Shown here: in pieces, positions 33,611 to 42,951 of the stretch
How positions within the stretch are numbered: position 1 is the stretch's first letter
Layout: the number at the start of each line of letters is the position of its first letter
Origin: Streptomyces sp. Y2F8-2
GTDB lineage: Bacteria > Actinomycetota > Actinomycetes > Streptomycetales > Streptomycetaceae
Length of the DNA: 64,000 nt
Direction of reading: 5' to 3'
NCBI RefSeq assembly: GCF_014905555.1
Contig: NZ_BNGS01000001.1
Location: forward strand, 1,168,492 to 1,232,491
Made by a program: the position numbers and the translations under genes
Notes under the pieces: model-generated
What the model was told of the DNA's origin: nothing
Databases searched by the model: none
What the model saw: the letters and a program-made list of their open reading frames with translations, nothing else

Positions 33611-33657
33611 CCGAGGGGGCGGAGCCCCCTCGGCGGGGTCGAAGGGGCGGGGCCCCT
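33611..33657. repeat. Streptomyces-type intergenic palindromic repeat
   Basis: CCGAGGGGGC/GCCCCCTCGG (33611-33620 and 33624-33633) forms a 10-bp stem. It is followed by GGGGTCGAAGGGGC and a second short inverted repeat AGGGGC/GCCCCT. From general knowledge, this combination recurs between genes in many Streptomyces genomes; no search was run. It precedes the stop of the minus-strand gene. Confidence 0.6.
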
Positions 33658-33696
33658 GGAGGACGGACGGGCAGGGGCGGCCGGGGCGAGAAACCC

Positions 33697-35271
33697 CTAG
33701 CGCGCCACCACCTCGTACAGGACCTGGCCCCCAGGCCCCGAGGCCACCTTGCGCAGCGCTCCGTCACTCGCCGGCAGGCCCCCGTCCGACCGGCGCTGGA
33801 CGACCCACCGCACCTCGTACTTCCGCAGCACCCCCAGCCGCTCGGCCCGCGAGGACCCGGCCGCGAAGTAGGTCCGTACCGCAGCGTCCCGCTGCGCCTC
33901 GTCCGGCAGGAAGAAGTCCGGGTAGCCCGGCGCCACCGTGTACGCCCCGTACGCCGGGATCTGCCGCGCGGGAATCGTCTTCGCCATCACCACGTCCCCG
34001 TACCGCACCCAGGGCGTGATCCAGTGGTACCCCACCCATGGGTCCCGGTACTTCTCCGCGACCGCCTCGGGCAGCGCGCTCCGCCCGGTCACATACCCGA
34101 TCGTCTGGACCTGCGTCCACGCGCCCACGAGCAGCGCCGCTGCCAGCACCCCGGCCGCCACGTTCCGCAGTGCGCCCCGCGTCGCCCCGGCCACCTCGAC
34201 GGCGGCCGCCAGCTGCGCCGGGATCAGTACCGCCGGCAGCGCCCGTCCCCAGGAGTAGTGGCCCGTCAGGCCGCCCAGGCCGACCACCAGCACGCCGAGG
34301 ACGAAGAACAGCACCAGCGGGTCCAGACGGTCCCGCCGCGCCCGCACGCCCAGCGCCACCACACCGAGCAGCACCAGGCCGTACCGCGCGAACAGATCCT
34401 GGTACAGCGAGCGGTGGATCTCCTCCAGGCTGCCCGTGCCGAACAGTGCGAAGAAGTCGTAGTACGGCCAGAGCGCGAGGATCACGGCGCCCAGCGCCAG
34501 CCCTGCGGCAAGGCGCAGCCAGGTCCTGAGTCCGGCCCGCGCCCCGACCACCACGGCCAGCGCGCCCAGCGTCCCCACCACCCCGGTGAACTGGTGGCTG
34601 AGCAGGATCACCGCCCACAGCGCGCCGAGGCCGAGGAACGCGACCCAGCCGCCGTCGGTCTTCAGCGTCCGTGTCAGCAGTGCCCAGAAGTGGAAGACCA
34701 GCCCGAGCGCGAACACGCTCGGGTACGCCACGGTCAGCGCCAGCGAGTTCAGCCCCAGGAAGCCGCTCCACTTGAACACCTCGGTGCCCCACAGGAACAC
34801 CAGGCACAGCAGGGCGAGCGGCGGCGCGACACGTTGCGCGCTCAGCGTGCGGCCGTACCGCCACACGCCCGTGACCAGCAGCGTCAGGCTGATCAGGGCG
34901 CCGATGCGCAGGACCACCCAGACGGACAGTCCGGTCACCCGGGCCACAACGCCGAGGAAGAGCATCCAAGGCGAGTAGTACGGGCTCGGCGTGTTCTCGT
35001 CGACCAGTGGATTGCCGGGGTCCAGCAGCCGGTGCCGCAGCCGTTCCACGGTCGCCGCGTGCATGCCGAGGTCGCCGTCCCAGGGCAGCCGCGCGATGAC
35101 CAGCAGCATCAGCACCACGAGCAGTGCCACCACCGCCCACAGCGCTATGCCGGCCTTGCCGTCCGGCGTCCGCACGGCCGCGAGCGGTCTCCCGGACCGC
35201 CCGCGCCGCTTCCCGGCGCCGCCTCCGGTCCCGTGGGTCCCACCGGTTCCCTTCGCCATGACGCTCATCAT
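33697..35271 (-). CDS. Large polytopic membrane protein, GT-C-like, function unknown
   Basis: 524 residues with about ten or more hydrophobic helices and a soluble C-terminal ~120 residues. The first outer loop has LPWDGDLGMHAATVERLRHR and the acidic ENTPSPYYSPWMLFLG, resembling acceptor/donor loops of lipid-linked sugar transferases. That resemblance is weak. The start ATG 35271 overlaps the upstream gtrA-like stop (ATGATGA), so the two are translationally coupled. It may work with the GtrA-like protein in supplying or adding sugars to surface polymers; that is inference. Confidence 0.65.
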   Translation of the reverse strand: MMSVMAKGTGGTHGTGGGAGKRRGRSGRPLAAVRTPDGKAGIALWAVVALLVVLMLLVIARLPWDGDLGMHAATVERLRHRLLDPGNPLVDENTPSPYYSPWMLFLGVVARVTGLSVWVVLRIGALISLTLLVTGVWRYGRTLSAQRVAPPLALLCLVFLWGTEVFKWSGFLGLNSLALTVAYPSVFALGLVFHFWALLTRTLKTDGGWVAFLGLGALWAVILLSHQFTGVVGTLGALAVVVGARAGLRTWLRLAAGLALGAVILALWPYYDFFALFGTGSLEEIHRSLYQDLFARYGLVLLGVVALGVRARRDRLDPLVLFFVLGVLVVGLGGLTGHYSWGRALPAVLIPAQLAAAVEVAGATRGALRNVAAGVLAAALLVGAWTQVQTIGYVTGRSALPEAVAEKYRDPWVGYHWITPWVRYGDVVMAKTIPARQIPAYGAYTVAPGYPDFFLPDEAQRDAAVRTYFAAGSSRAERLGVLRKYEVRWVVQRRSDGGLPASDGALRKVASGPGGQVLYEVVAR

Positions 35272-35777
35272 GCTGCGGCACCCTGCTTCGTCCCGTGCTG
35301 GAACACCCACGTGCGGTACACCAGGAAGCGGAACGCCGACGCCAGCAGGATCGACAGCGTCTTCGCCACGTTGGAGCCGATCGGCCCGTTCATGCCGAGG
35401 CCGTGGTAGCCGACGTAGAACAGCAGGCTCTCCATCACCACGCCGACCCCGCTGAAGACGAAGAACAGCACGATCTGCTGCCGGGTGCGCGAGGCCCGGT
35501 CGCGGTAGGCGAAGAAGCGGAAGCCGAGGTAGTTGGTGCCCATGGCGACGACGCTGGCGAGCACGGTCGCCGTCATCGGAGCCCATGCCAGACCCTGCAG
35601 CAGGGTGTTGAAGACGAGGATGTTGACCGCGACGCCGCTGCCGCCGACGACCCCGAACTTGATGACCTCGACCGCCAGCCGCCGCACCCGGGCGAGCGCC
35701 GGGACTGGGGCGAGTGAGACGGTCTCGGCAACCGGGCGAGCGGCCAGGGGCCGCTGCTCGGTGAGGTTCACAGACAC
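35268..35777 (-). CDS. GtrA-like membrane protein
   Basis: 169 residues with four predicted helices: FGVVGGSGVAVNILVFNTLL, APMTATVLASVVAMGTNYLGFRFF, QIVLFFVFSGVGVVMESLLFYV and the C-terminal AFRFLVYRTWVF. This is the GtrA/DPMS3 pattern, linked to moving or anchoring lipid-phosphate sugars. GTG 35777 is chosen for GGAGG 10 nt upstream; GTG 35771 is possible. It is the first gene of a two-gene operon with the large membrane protein. Confidence 0.87.
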   Translation of the reverse strand: MSVNLTEQRPLAARPVAETVSLAPVPALARVRRLAVEVIKFGVVGGSGVAVNILVFNTLLQGLAWAPMTATVLASVVAMGTNYLGFRFFAYRDRASRTRQQIVLFFVFSGVGVVMESLLFYVGYHGLGMNGPIGSNVAKTLSILLASAFRFLVYRTWVFQHGTKQGAAA

Positions 35778-35944
35778 GGGTACGGGTCCTCCACTCGTCC
35801 GACGATCACGCCAAACCTGCTCCAAACGTCCCGTCCAACACAGGCGAGCAGAACGAAGGGTTGGACTTCCCCCAGGCCTTGGCAAGAAAGCGTCAGACTA
35901 GGTTAGCCGACGGGCGAGCACGGGCATGATTCCGGGATATGCGC

Positions 35945-35977
35945 ATGGGGCCGGCCCTCACCGAGGGGCGGCCCCAT
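35945..35977 (-). terminator. Hairpin after glutamate dehydrogenase gene
   Basis: ATGGGGCCGGCCCTC (35945-35959) and GAGGGGCGGCCCCAT (35963-35977) pair with a single mismatch around a 3-base loop, 13 bp past the gdh stop. Confidence 0.75.
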
Positions 35978-35990
35978 CGTCAGACCGGTC

Positions 35991-38900
35991 CTAGCTGTGT
36001 GTCCTCAGCAGCGTCCGCATCGTGCGCATCGCCACCGAGAGGTTCGCGAGGTCGAACGAGTCCGAGTTCGAGATCTCGTCGAGCGTCGTCCGCGCCCGCG
36101 ACAGGATCGCCGCGTTCTTCTCCTCCCAGGCCTTGAAGCGCTGCTCCGGCGTCGACGTGCCGTTGCCGGCCGCCAGGACCTCGGCCGTCAGGGCCGCGTG
36201 GGCCGCGTACAGGTCCTCGCGGATCGCGGCGCGGGCCATCGACTGCCACCGGTCGGCGCGCGGCAGTTCGATGATGCGGTCCATGAGCTGGGTGATCCTG
36301 AGCCGGTCGGCGAGGTCGTAGTAGACCTCCGCGACGTCCATGGGGTCCTTGCCCATGCGGTCGGCCACCGAGACGATGTCGAGCGCCGGGAAGGCGGAGG
36401 AGAACCCGGCCACGCGTGTGGCGAGTTCGTCCGGGACGCCGGCGCCCGTCAGCTCGTCGTAGATCTTCTGCCACCACTCCAGGTCCGCACCGCGCACCAG
36501 CTTCGGCAGTTCGCTCCAGACCTGCTCGACGCGCTCGGCGAAGAACGCGACGGTCTCGGTGAGCTGCAGCGGCTGCGGCCGGTTGTTGAGCAGCCAGCGC
36601 GTGCCGCGCTCGACCAGCCGGCGGGAGTGCAGCCGGATGCGGGTCTGCACCGCGGCGTCGACCTTGTTGTCCAGGGCCTCCACCGCGTCCCACACGGGAG
36701 CGGAGCGGAAGATCGCGCGGGCCGCGGTCTGCGCCCGGACGATCTCCTCCAGCGAGGCGCCGGTCTCCTCACGCAGACGGTGCAGGTAGGTCGTGCCGCC
36801 CGTGTTGACCGTGTCGTTGACCAGGACGGTCGTCACGATCTCGCGGCGCAGCGCGTGGCTGTCGATCTGCTCGGGGAACTTCTCGCGCAGCGCGGTCGGG
36901 AAGTACGCGTGCAGGAGGCTGCGCAGGTACGGGTCGTCGGGCAGCGGCGTGTCCAGCAGCTCCCGGGCGACCGTGATCTTCGTGTACGCCAGCAGGACGG
37001 CCGTCTCCGGACCGGTCAGGCCCGCTCCGGCGGTGAGACGCTCGCGGATCTGGCGGTCGGTGGGCAGGAACTCCAGCGCCCGGTCGAGATGGCCCTCGCG
37101 CACCAGGTAGCGGATGAACCGCTGCTGCGCGTGCAGCATGTCCTTCGACTGGAACAGGGCGTTGGCGATCGCCACGTTCTGCGCGTAGTTGTTGCGCAGC
37201 ACCAGGGCGCCGACCTCGTCGGTCATCTCGGCGAGCAGCTGGTTGCGCTGCTTGACGGTCAGGTCGCCGTTGGCCACGACCGAGTTGAGCAGGATCTTGA
37301 TGTTCACCTCGTGGTCGGAGGTGTCCACGCCCGCGCTGTTGTCGATGGCGTCGGTGTTGATCTTGCCGCCGTGCTGGGCGAACTCGATCCGGCCGAGCTG
37401 GGTCAGGCCCAGGTTGCCGCCCTCGCCGACGACCTTGACGCGCAGGTCCTTGCCGTCCACGCGGATCGCGTCGTTGGCCTTGTCGCCGACGTCCGCGTTC
37501 GACTCCGTGGAGGCCTTGACGTAGGTGCCGATGCCGCCGTTCCACAGCAGGTCGACCGGTGCCTTGAGGATCGCCCGCATCAGGTCGGCGGGGGTCATCT
37601 TGGTGACCTTGCCCTCGATGCCGAGCGCCTCCCGGATGTGCGCGTTGACCTGGATCGCCTTGGCCGTGCGCGGGAACACACCGCCGCCTGCCGACAGCAG
37701 CTCGGTGTCGTAGTCCGCCCAGGACGAGCGCGGCAGCTCGAACAGGCGGCGGCGCTCGGCGTACGAGGTCGCCGCGTCCGGGTTCGGGTCGATGAAGATG
37801 TGCCGGTGGTCGAAGGCCGCGACCAGGCGGATGTGCTCGCTCAGCAGCATGCCGTTGCCGAACACGTCACCGGACATGTCACCGATGCCGACGACCGTGA
37901 AGTCCTCGGACTGGGTGTCCACGTCCAGCTCCCGGAAGTGCCGCTTCACGGACTCCCAGGCGCCGCGGGCGGTGATGCCCATCTTCTTGTGGTCGTAGCC
38001 CGCCGAGCCGCCGGAGGCGAAGGCGTCGCCGAGCCAGAAGTTGTACTTCTCGGCGACCTCGTTGGCGATGTCCGAGAACGTCGCGGTGCCCTTGTCGGCC
38101 GCGACCACCAGGTAGGTGTCGTCGCCGTCGTGGCGTACGACGTCCACCGGCGGCACGACCTCGCCGGCCACCATGTTGTCGGTGATGTCGAGCAGCGCCG
38201 AGATGAACGTGCGGTAGCTGCGGATGCCCTCCGCGAGCCAGGCGTCACGGTCCTTGGCCGGGTCCGGCAGCTGCTTGGCGACGAACCCGCCCTTGGCGCC
38301 GACCGGCACGATCACGGTGTTCTTCACCATCTGCGCCTTGACCAGGCCGAGGATCTCGGTGCGGAAGTCCTCGCGCCGGTCGGACCAGCGCAGGCCACCG
38401 CGCGCGACCTTGCCGAAGCGCAGGTGCACGCCCTCGACGCGCGGCGAGTACACCCAGATCTCGTAGGCCGGGCGCGGCGCCGGCAGGTCCGGGATGGCCT
38501 GCGGGTCGAACTTCATGGAGACGTAGTCGTGCGGCTTGCCGCCGGGCGCCTCCTGGAAGAAGTTGGTGCGCAGCGTCGCCTTGATGACGGTGAGGAAGGA
38601 GCGCAGGATCCGGTCCTCGTCGAGCGAGGCGACCTGGTCGAGGGCGGCGTCCAGCTCCTCCAGCAGGGCGTCGGTCAGCTCCAGGCCGGCCCGCTGCCGC
38701 TCCGGCGACATGCGCGCCTCGAAGAGGGAGACCAGCAGCCGGGTGGTGTGGACGTTGTTGCGGAGGGTGTCCTCCATGTAGTCCTGGCTGAAGGTCGAAC
38801 CGGCCTGGCGCAGGTACTTGGCGTAGGCGCGCAGCACCATGGCCTGCCGCCAGGTGAGGCCGGCGCTCAGGACGAGCGCGTTGAACCCGTCGTTCTCCGC

Positions 38901-40931
38901 CTGTCCGGTCCACACGGCGGCGAACGCGTCCTGGAAGCGCTCGCGGCCGTCGTCGCCGAGGTAGTCGCCGTTGCCGGCCACCTCCTTGGGCAGCCGGAGA
39001 CCGAAGTCGTAGATCCACGCGGTCGTACGGTCCTGGCAGCGCAGTTCGTACGGCCGCTCGTCGATGACCTCCACGCCGATCCGCTGGAGCACCGGCAGCA
39101 CGGCGGACAGGGAGACGGACCCGCCCTTGCGGTAGATCTTGAAGCGGCGCTCGCCGGGGCCGGTGCCCACGGGCTCGTACAGGCTGAGGGCGAAGTCCTT
39201 GCCGCCCTCCTCGTCGGTGAGCTGCTCGAGGTGGACGAGGTCGGCGACCGCGGCGCGCGGGGTGTGGTCGGCCTTGTAGCCCTCGGGGAAGGCGTTCGTG
39301 TAGCGGCGCTGGAGCTCCGCGGCGCGCTCCTCGCCGAGCTCGGCGGTCAGCGCCTCGCTGAAGCCGTCGGTCCAGGAGCGGGCGGCCTCCACCAGCCGGG
39401 CCTCGATGCGCTCCTTGTCGGCGTCGGACAGCTCCGGCAGCTCGGTGCCCTGCGGGACCCGGACCACGAAGTGCAGCCGGGACAGGATCGACTCGGTGTT
39501 CCAGGCGGTGAAGTCGACGCTGGTGCCGCCCAGCTCCTCCTTGAGGATGTCGATGATGCGCAGCCGGACGCCGGTGGTGTAGCGGTCGCGCGGCAGGTAG
39601 ACGAGGGCCGAGTAGTAGCGCCCGTACTCGTCCTGGCGCAGGTAGAGCCTGAGGCGGCGGCGCTCCTGGAGGTAGAGGACGGAGGTGACGATGGAGCGCA
39701 GCTCGTCGGCCGGGGTCTGGAACAGCTCGTCGCGCGGGTAGGTCTCCATGATCTGGAGCAGGTCCCGGCCGTCGTGGCTGTTGGGCGAGAACCCGGCGCC
39801 CTTGAGGACCTCGTCGACCTTGCGCCGGACGACCGGCACGCGCAGCACGGACTCGGTGTAGGCGGCGGAGGAGAACAGGCCGAGGAAGCGGCGCTCTCCG
39901 ACGACGTCGCCGTTCTCGTCGAACTTCTTCACGCCGACGTAGTCGAGGTACGAAGGCCGGTGCACGGTGGCGCGGCTGTTGGCCTTGGTGAGGACCAGCA
40001 GCTTGTGCTCGCGCGCCTTGGCGCGGGCGTCGGCGGGCAGCCGCTCGAAGGACGGACTGACCGGGTGCTGGTCCTCGCCCGCGTGGTGCGGGTCCGATCG
40101 CAGTATGCCCAGCCCGGTGCCGGGCACCGCGGCCAGCGTGTCGTCGTCACGCAGCTCGTACTCGCGGTAGCCGAGGAAGGTGAAGTGGTCGGCGGCCAGC
40201 CAGCGCAGCAGCTCACCGGCCTCCTCGATCTGCGCCTGCGGCAGATCCTGGGGTACCGGCTCCTTCTGGATCCCCTCGGCGATGCGCAGCGCGCAGTCGC
40301 GCATCTTCTCCCAGTCCTCGACGGCCTCGCGGACGTCGGACAGGACGCGCAGCAGGTCGGAGGTGATCTGCTTGAGGTCGGCGCGGTCGGTCTCGCGGTC
40401 GATCTCGACGTGGATCCAGGACTCGACGTGGGCGTCGTGCGGCAGCTCCGCCCCGGGGGCGTCGGGCAGCACCTCGAGGAGCTTGCCCGTCAGGTCGCGG
40501 CGGACGACGAACTGCGGGTGGATCACGACGTGGATGCCGCGGCCCTGGCGGGACAGCTCGTTCGTCACGGAGTCGACGAGGAACGGCATGTCGTCGGTGA
40601 CGACCTCGACGACGGAGTGGCTGCAGGTCCAGCCGTTCTCCTCGACGGTCGGGGTGTGCACGCGCACGTTCGCCGTGCCCTGTGGGCGCGTCTCGGCCAG
40701 CCGGTAGTGCGAGAAGGCGGCGCCGAAGACGTCCACCGGGTCGCGGTCGGTCAGGTCTTCGGGGGCGGTGTGCAGGTAGTAGCGCTGGAGGAACGCGAGC
40801 ACGGTCTCCCGGTCCGGGGTGCCCTCGTCCGTCGTCCCGGTCGGTAGGTGCCCCCCGACCGGGCTGTTCTCAGCTACCCGGGCGGCCCTTTCGAGCAGCT
40901 CGGCCTTGGCTTCGTCCAGCTTGGTCTGCAT
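35991..40931 (-). CDS. gdh: NAD-specific glutamate dehydrogenase, ~180 kDa class
   Basis: 1646-residue enzyme that oxidatively deaminates glutamate to 2-oxoglutarate and ammonia. It belongs to the large-subunit class first described in Streptomyces clavuligerus. A long N-terminal regulatory region with ACT-like modules (EVVTDDMPFLVDSVTNEL) precedes the catalytic core. In the core, LRWSDRREDFRTEILGLVKAQMVKN and VPVGAKGGFVAKQL form the substrate and lysine site. SGDVFGNGMLLSEHIRLVAAFDHRHIF and KVVGEGGNLGLTQLGRIEFA belong to the NAD-binding part. ATG 40931 is supported by GAGGACA just upstream. It is a single-gene unit ended by a hairpin. Confidence 0.97.
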   Translation of the reverse strand: MQTKLDEAKAELLERAARVAENSPVGGHLPTGTTDEGTPDRETVLAFLQRYYLHTAPEDLTDRDPVDVFGAAFSHYRLAETRPQGTANVRVHTPTVEENGWTCSHSVVEVVTDDMPFLVDSVTNELSRQGRGIHVVIHPQFVVRRDLTGKLLEVLPDAPGAELPHDAHVESWIHVEIDRETDRADLKQITSDLLRVLSDVREAVEDWEKMRDCALRIAEGIQKEPVPQDLPQAQIEEAGELLRWLAADHFTFLGYREYELRDDDTLAAVPGTGLGILRSDPHHAGEDQHPVSPSFERLPADARAKAREHKLLVLTKANSRATVHRPSYLDYVGVKKFDENGDVVGERRFLGLFSSAAYTESVLRVPVVRRKVDEVLKGAGFSPNSHDGRDLLQIMETYPRDELFQTPADELRSIVTSVLYLQERRRLRLYLRQDEYGRYYSALVYLPRDRYTTGVRLRIIDILKEELGGTSVDFTAWNTESILSRLHFVVRVPQGTELPELSDADKERIEARLVEAARSWTDGFSEALTAELGEERAAELQRRYTNAFPEGYKADHTPRAAVADLVHLEQLTDEEGGKDFALSLYEPVGTGPGERRFKIYRKGGSVSLSAVLPVLQRIGVEVIDERPYELRCQDRTTAWIYDFGLRLPKEVAGNGDYLGDDGRERFQDAFAAVWTGQAENDGFNALVLSAGLTWRQAMVLRAYAKYLRQAGSTFSQDYMEDTLRNNVHTTRLLVSLFEARMSPERQRAGLELTDALLEELDAALDQVASLDEDRILRSFLTVIKATLRTNFFQEAPGGKPHDYVSMKFDPQAIPDLPAPRPAYEIWVYSPRVEGVHLRFGKVARGGLRWSDRREDFRTEILGLVKAQMVKNTVIVPVGAKGGFVAKQLPDPAKDRDAWLAEGIRSYRTFISALLDITDNMVAGEVVPPVDVVRHDGDDTYLVVAADKGTATFSDIANEVAEKYNFWLGDAFASGGSAGYDHKKMGITARGAWESVKRHFRELDVDTQSEDFTVVGIGDMSGDVFGNGMLLSEHIRLVAAFDHRHIFIDPNPDAATSYAERRRLFELPRSSWADYDTELLSAGGGVFPRTAKAIQVNAHIREALGIEGKVTKMTPADLMRAILKAPVDLLWNGGIGTYVKASTESNADVGDKANDAIRVDGKDLRVKVVGEGGNLGLTQLGRIEFAQHGGKINTDAIDNSAGVDTSDHEVNIKILLNSVVANGDLTVKQRNQLLAEMTDEVGALVLRNNYAQNVAIANALFQSKDMLHAQQRFIRYLVREGHLDRALEFLPTDRQIRERLTAGAGLTGPETAVLLAYTKITVARELLDTPLPDDPYLRSLLHAYFPTALREKFPEQIDSHALRREIVTTVLVNDTVNTGGTTYLHRLREETGASLEEIVRAQTAARAIFRSAPVWDAVEALDNKVDAAVQTRIRLHSRRLVERGTRWLLNNRPQPLQLTETVAFFAERVEQVWSELPKLVRGADLEWWQKIYDELTGAGVPDELATRVAGFSSAFPALDIVSVADRMGKDPMDVAEVYYDLADRLRITQLMDRIIELPRADRWQSMARAAIREDLYAAHAALTAEVLAAGNGTSTPEQRFKAWEEKNAAILSRARTTLDEISNSDSFDLANLSVAMRTMRTLLRTHS

Positions 40932-41555
40932 TGTCCTCTGGCTCCTGTCGCGCGCCGTTGCGTGACGTAGAAGGAAGTACGGTCTCTTCTCCGACGTAAC
41001 GCCGCGACGCGGGGTGTCCGGTCTGCTTCGACGCTATGCCGCATGGAGAGAAGTGCGGGGGTTTATCGGCCATTTCCGGCGCCCGCGGCGACTGTGACGC
41101 TGCTCTCGGCGCGCTCGGCGCCTTCCGCGTCCCCGGCGCCCCGGTTGCCCCGGCGGGCGCCTGCGGCGCCCAGTCCGACCGGCCCCGCCTGTGAAGACCA
41201 GCGACCGCCGCCCGGTCACGGAGGTGGTCCGTGCTCACCGGGCGCAGGGCAGGGACGGCGTCGTCCCCGCGAGCTATCGCGCTGATCACGCCACAAGGCT
41301 ATCGCTCCCCGTGGGGGGCACGTCATGAGCCGTATGTGTACAAAACAGGGGGCCCAACTTTGACGTTCTGCACAGGGGCACCGAGGGCGATGCCGTGCAG
41401 GGCGCACGGTGCGAGCATGGCTGTACCGGCTGTGTGAGCCGTCAGGAGGCAGTGCCGGGCAGTGCGCGGCCCCTTGGCAAGCGCCTGCGGCCGAGGCACG
41501 TTGCCAGAAGCAACCCGACGCAGCCGTCCGCACCACCGAGGGGAGCGCGGCCACC
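40932..41555. other. Divergent intergenic region, gdh / PfpI-like gene
   Basis: 624 bp with no convincing gene. A 139-codon minus-strand frame here is Arg/Pro/Ala-rich and unlike known proteins. On the minus strand, GTTAC, 6 bp, GAAGA (41000-40985), about 55-70 bp before gdh, loosely resembles a GlnR half-site pair. TTGACG at 41359-41364 is a possible -35 element on the plus strand, without a good -10. Confidence 0.4.
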
Positions 41556-42122
41556 ATGACGCAGAAGATCCTGATCGTCACCGGCGACGCGGCGGAATCA
41601 CTGGAGGTCCTCTATCCGTACCAGCGCCTGCGGGAGGAGGGCTACGAGGTCCACATCGCGGCCCCGACCCGCAAGCAGCTCCGTTTCGTCGTCCATGACT
41701 TCGAACCCGGCTTCGACACCTACACCGAGAAACCCGGCTACAGCTGGCCCGCCGACCTCGCCTTCTCCGAGGTCGACCCCGGGGACTACGTCGCCGTCGT
41801 GATCCCCGGCGGGCGCGCCCCGGAGTACCTCCGCAACGACCCCGAACTCCGCAAGATCCTCAAGTCGTTCTTCGACACGGACAAGCCGGTCGCCCAGATC
41901 TGCCACGGTCCCCTGCTCACCGCGGCGGTGGACGCCCTGCGCGGACGGCGCGTCACCGCCTATCCGGCCCTGGAGCTGGACATGCAGGCGGCCGGCGCCG
42001 ACTTCCAGGACGTCGAGGCGGTCGTCGACGGCACGCTGGTCTCGTCCCGGGCCTGGCCCGACCACTCCGGCTGGATGCGGGAGTTCCTGACCGTCCTGCG
42101 CGCCAAGGCGCCGGTGACCTGA
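41556..42122 (+). CDS. DJ-1/PfpI-family protein
   Basis: 188 residues with the class I glutamine-amidotransferase-like fold. The nucleophile elbow is AQICHGPLL with its cysteine. VAVVIPGGRAPEYLRNDPELRKIL and DAAESLEVLYPYQRLREEGYEVHIAAP are family segments. Members act as deglycases, chaperones or proteases; the exact activity is not decided by sequence. ATG 41556 is preceded by GAGGGGAG about 11 nt upstream. It is a single gene ended by a hairpin. Confidence 0.9.
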   Translation: MTQKILIVTGDAAESLEVLYPYQRLREEGYEVHIAAPTRKQLRFVVHDFEPGFDTYTEKPGYSWPADLAFSEVDPGDYVAVVIPGGRAPEYLRNDPELRKILKSFFDTDKPVAQICHGPLLTAAVDALRGRRVTAYPALELDMQAAGADFQDVEAVVDGTLVSSRAWPDHSGWMREFLTVLRAKAPVT

Positions 42123-42133
42123 GCCCGCCACCC

Positions 42134-42162
42134 GGGTGCGGTGCCCGCCGGGCGCCGCACCC
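42134..42162. terminator. Hairpin between convergent PfpI and HAD genes
   Basis: GGGTGCGGTGCCCG (42134-42147) faces CGGGCGCCGCACCC (42149-42162), complementary apart from one wobble pair, with a very tight loop. It lies 12 bp after the PfpI stop in a 95-bp convergent gap. Confidence 0.7.
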
Positions 42163-42217
42163 TTCCGCCGATGGGCGGCCCGTCGTGTCACTTCCGGTGA
42201 AGCGCTCGGGCAACTCC

Positions 42218-42883
42218 TCAGGCCGCCAGGCGTTCCGCCTCCGCCACCGCCTCCTGGAGCGTGTCGACCACCGGCACGCCGACCTCTTCGAGGCTGGCGC
42301 GGCTGTGGGAGCCCCCGGTGTACAGCACGGCCCGTGCCCCGACGTGGCGGGCGGCGACCGCGTCGTCGGCGGCGTCGCCGATCACCACCGTGCGCGCCGG
42401 ACTCACGCCGTCGAGCGCCCGTATGTGGCGGACCATGTGCTCCGCCTTGCTGCCTCCGGACGGTCCGGTGCGCCCCTGCACCCGTACGAAGTGCGCCTCG
42501 ATCCCGAGCGCCCGGACCATCGGGACCAGTTCCTCGTGCCCGTACATGCTCAGCAGCGACTGGCTGCGTCCCGCCGACCGCCACCCCGCCAGCAGCTCCA
42601 CCGCGCCCTCGGTGAGCCGGCAGCGGACGCGGTGCTCCGCGTAGTACCGGTGGAAGACCTCGTCCATCAGCTGCCACTCGGTGTCCGTCGGCAGCCGCCC
42701 CATCAGCCGCTCGTAGAACCTCGGGACCGGCACGCAGTACAGCGCCCGGTACTGCTCCAGCGTGATCGGTTCCAGCCCCAGCTCGGCGAACGCCGCGTTC
42801 GTCGCCCCGATGATCGCGTCATTGTCGTGGAACAGCGTCCCGTTCCAGTCCCACACAATGTGCGCGCTTCCGTACGTCCCCAT
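42218..42883 (-). CDS. HAD-superfamily hydrolase
   Basis: 221 residues, similar to phosphoglycolate-phosphatase-type HAD proteins. Motif I is VWDWNGTLFHDND: the nucleophile Asp is present, but the usual second Asp (general acid/base) is Asn. Motif IV is VVIGDAADDAVAARHVGA, and motif II/III include LLSMYGHEEL and SKAEHM. The Asn suggests slower or altered phosphatase chemistry. ATG 42883 is chosen for the fold; TTG 42913 and GTG 42907 are open alternatives. The substrate is unknown. Confidence 0.85.
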   Translation of the reverse strand: MGTYGSAHIVWDWNGTLFHDNDAIIGATNAAFAELGLEPITLEQYRALYCVPVPRFYERLMGRLPTDTEWQLMDEVFHRYYAEHRVRCRLTEGAVELLAGWRSAGRSQSLLSMYGHEELVPMVRALGIEAHFVRVQGRTGPSGGSKAEHMVRHIRALDGVSPARTVVIGDAADDAVAARHVGARAVLYTGGSHSRASLEEVGVPVVDTLQEAVAEAERLAA

Positions 42884-42951
42884 GCCATGAAACGTACCCG
42901 GCGGCACCGACAATCACCGGTGCGCGGCCCGGCGGCCGGGAGAACGCCTGG

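Noticed and set aside
40870..41289. 139-codon minus-strand frame upstream of and overlapping gdh
   Set aside because: Biased composition, and it overlaps the well-supported gdh start; no family resemblance.
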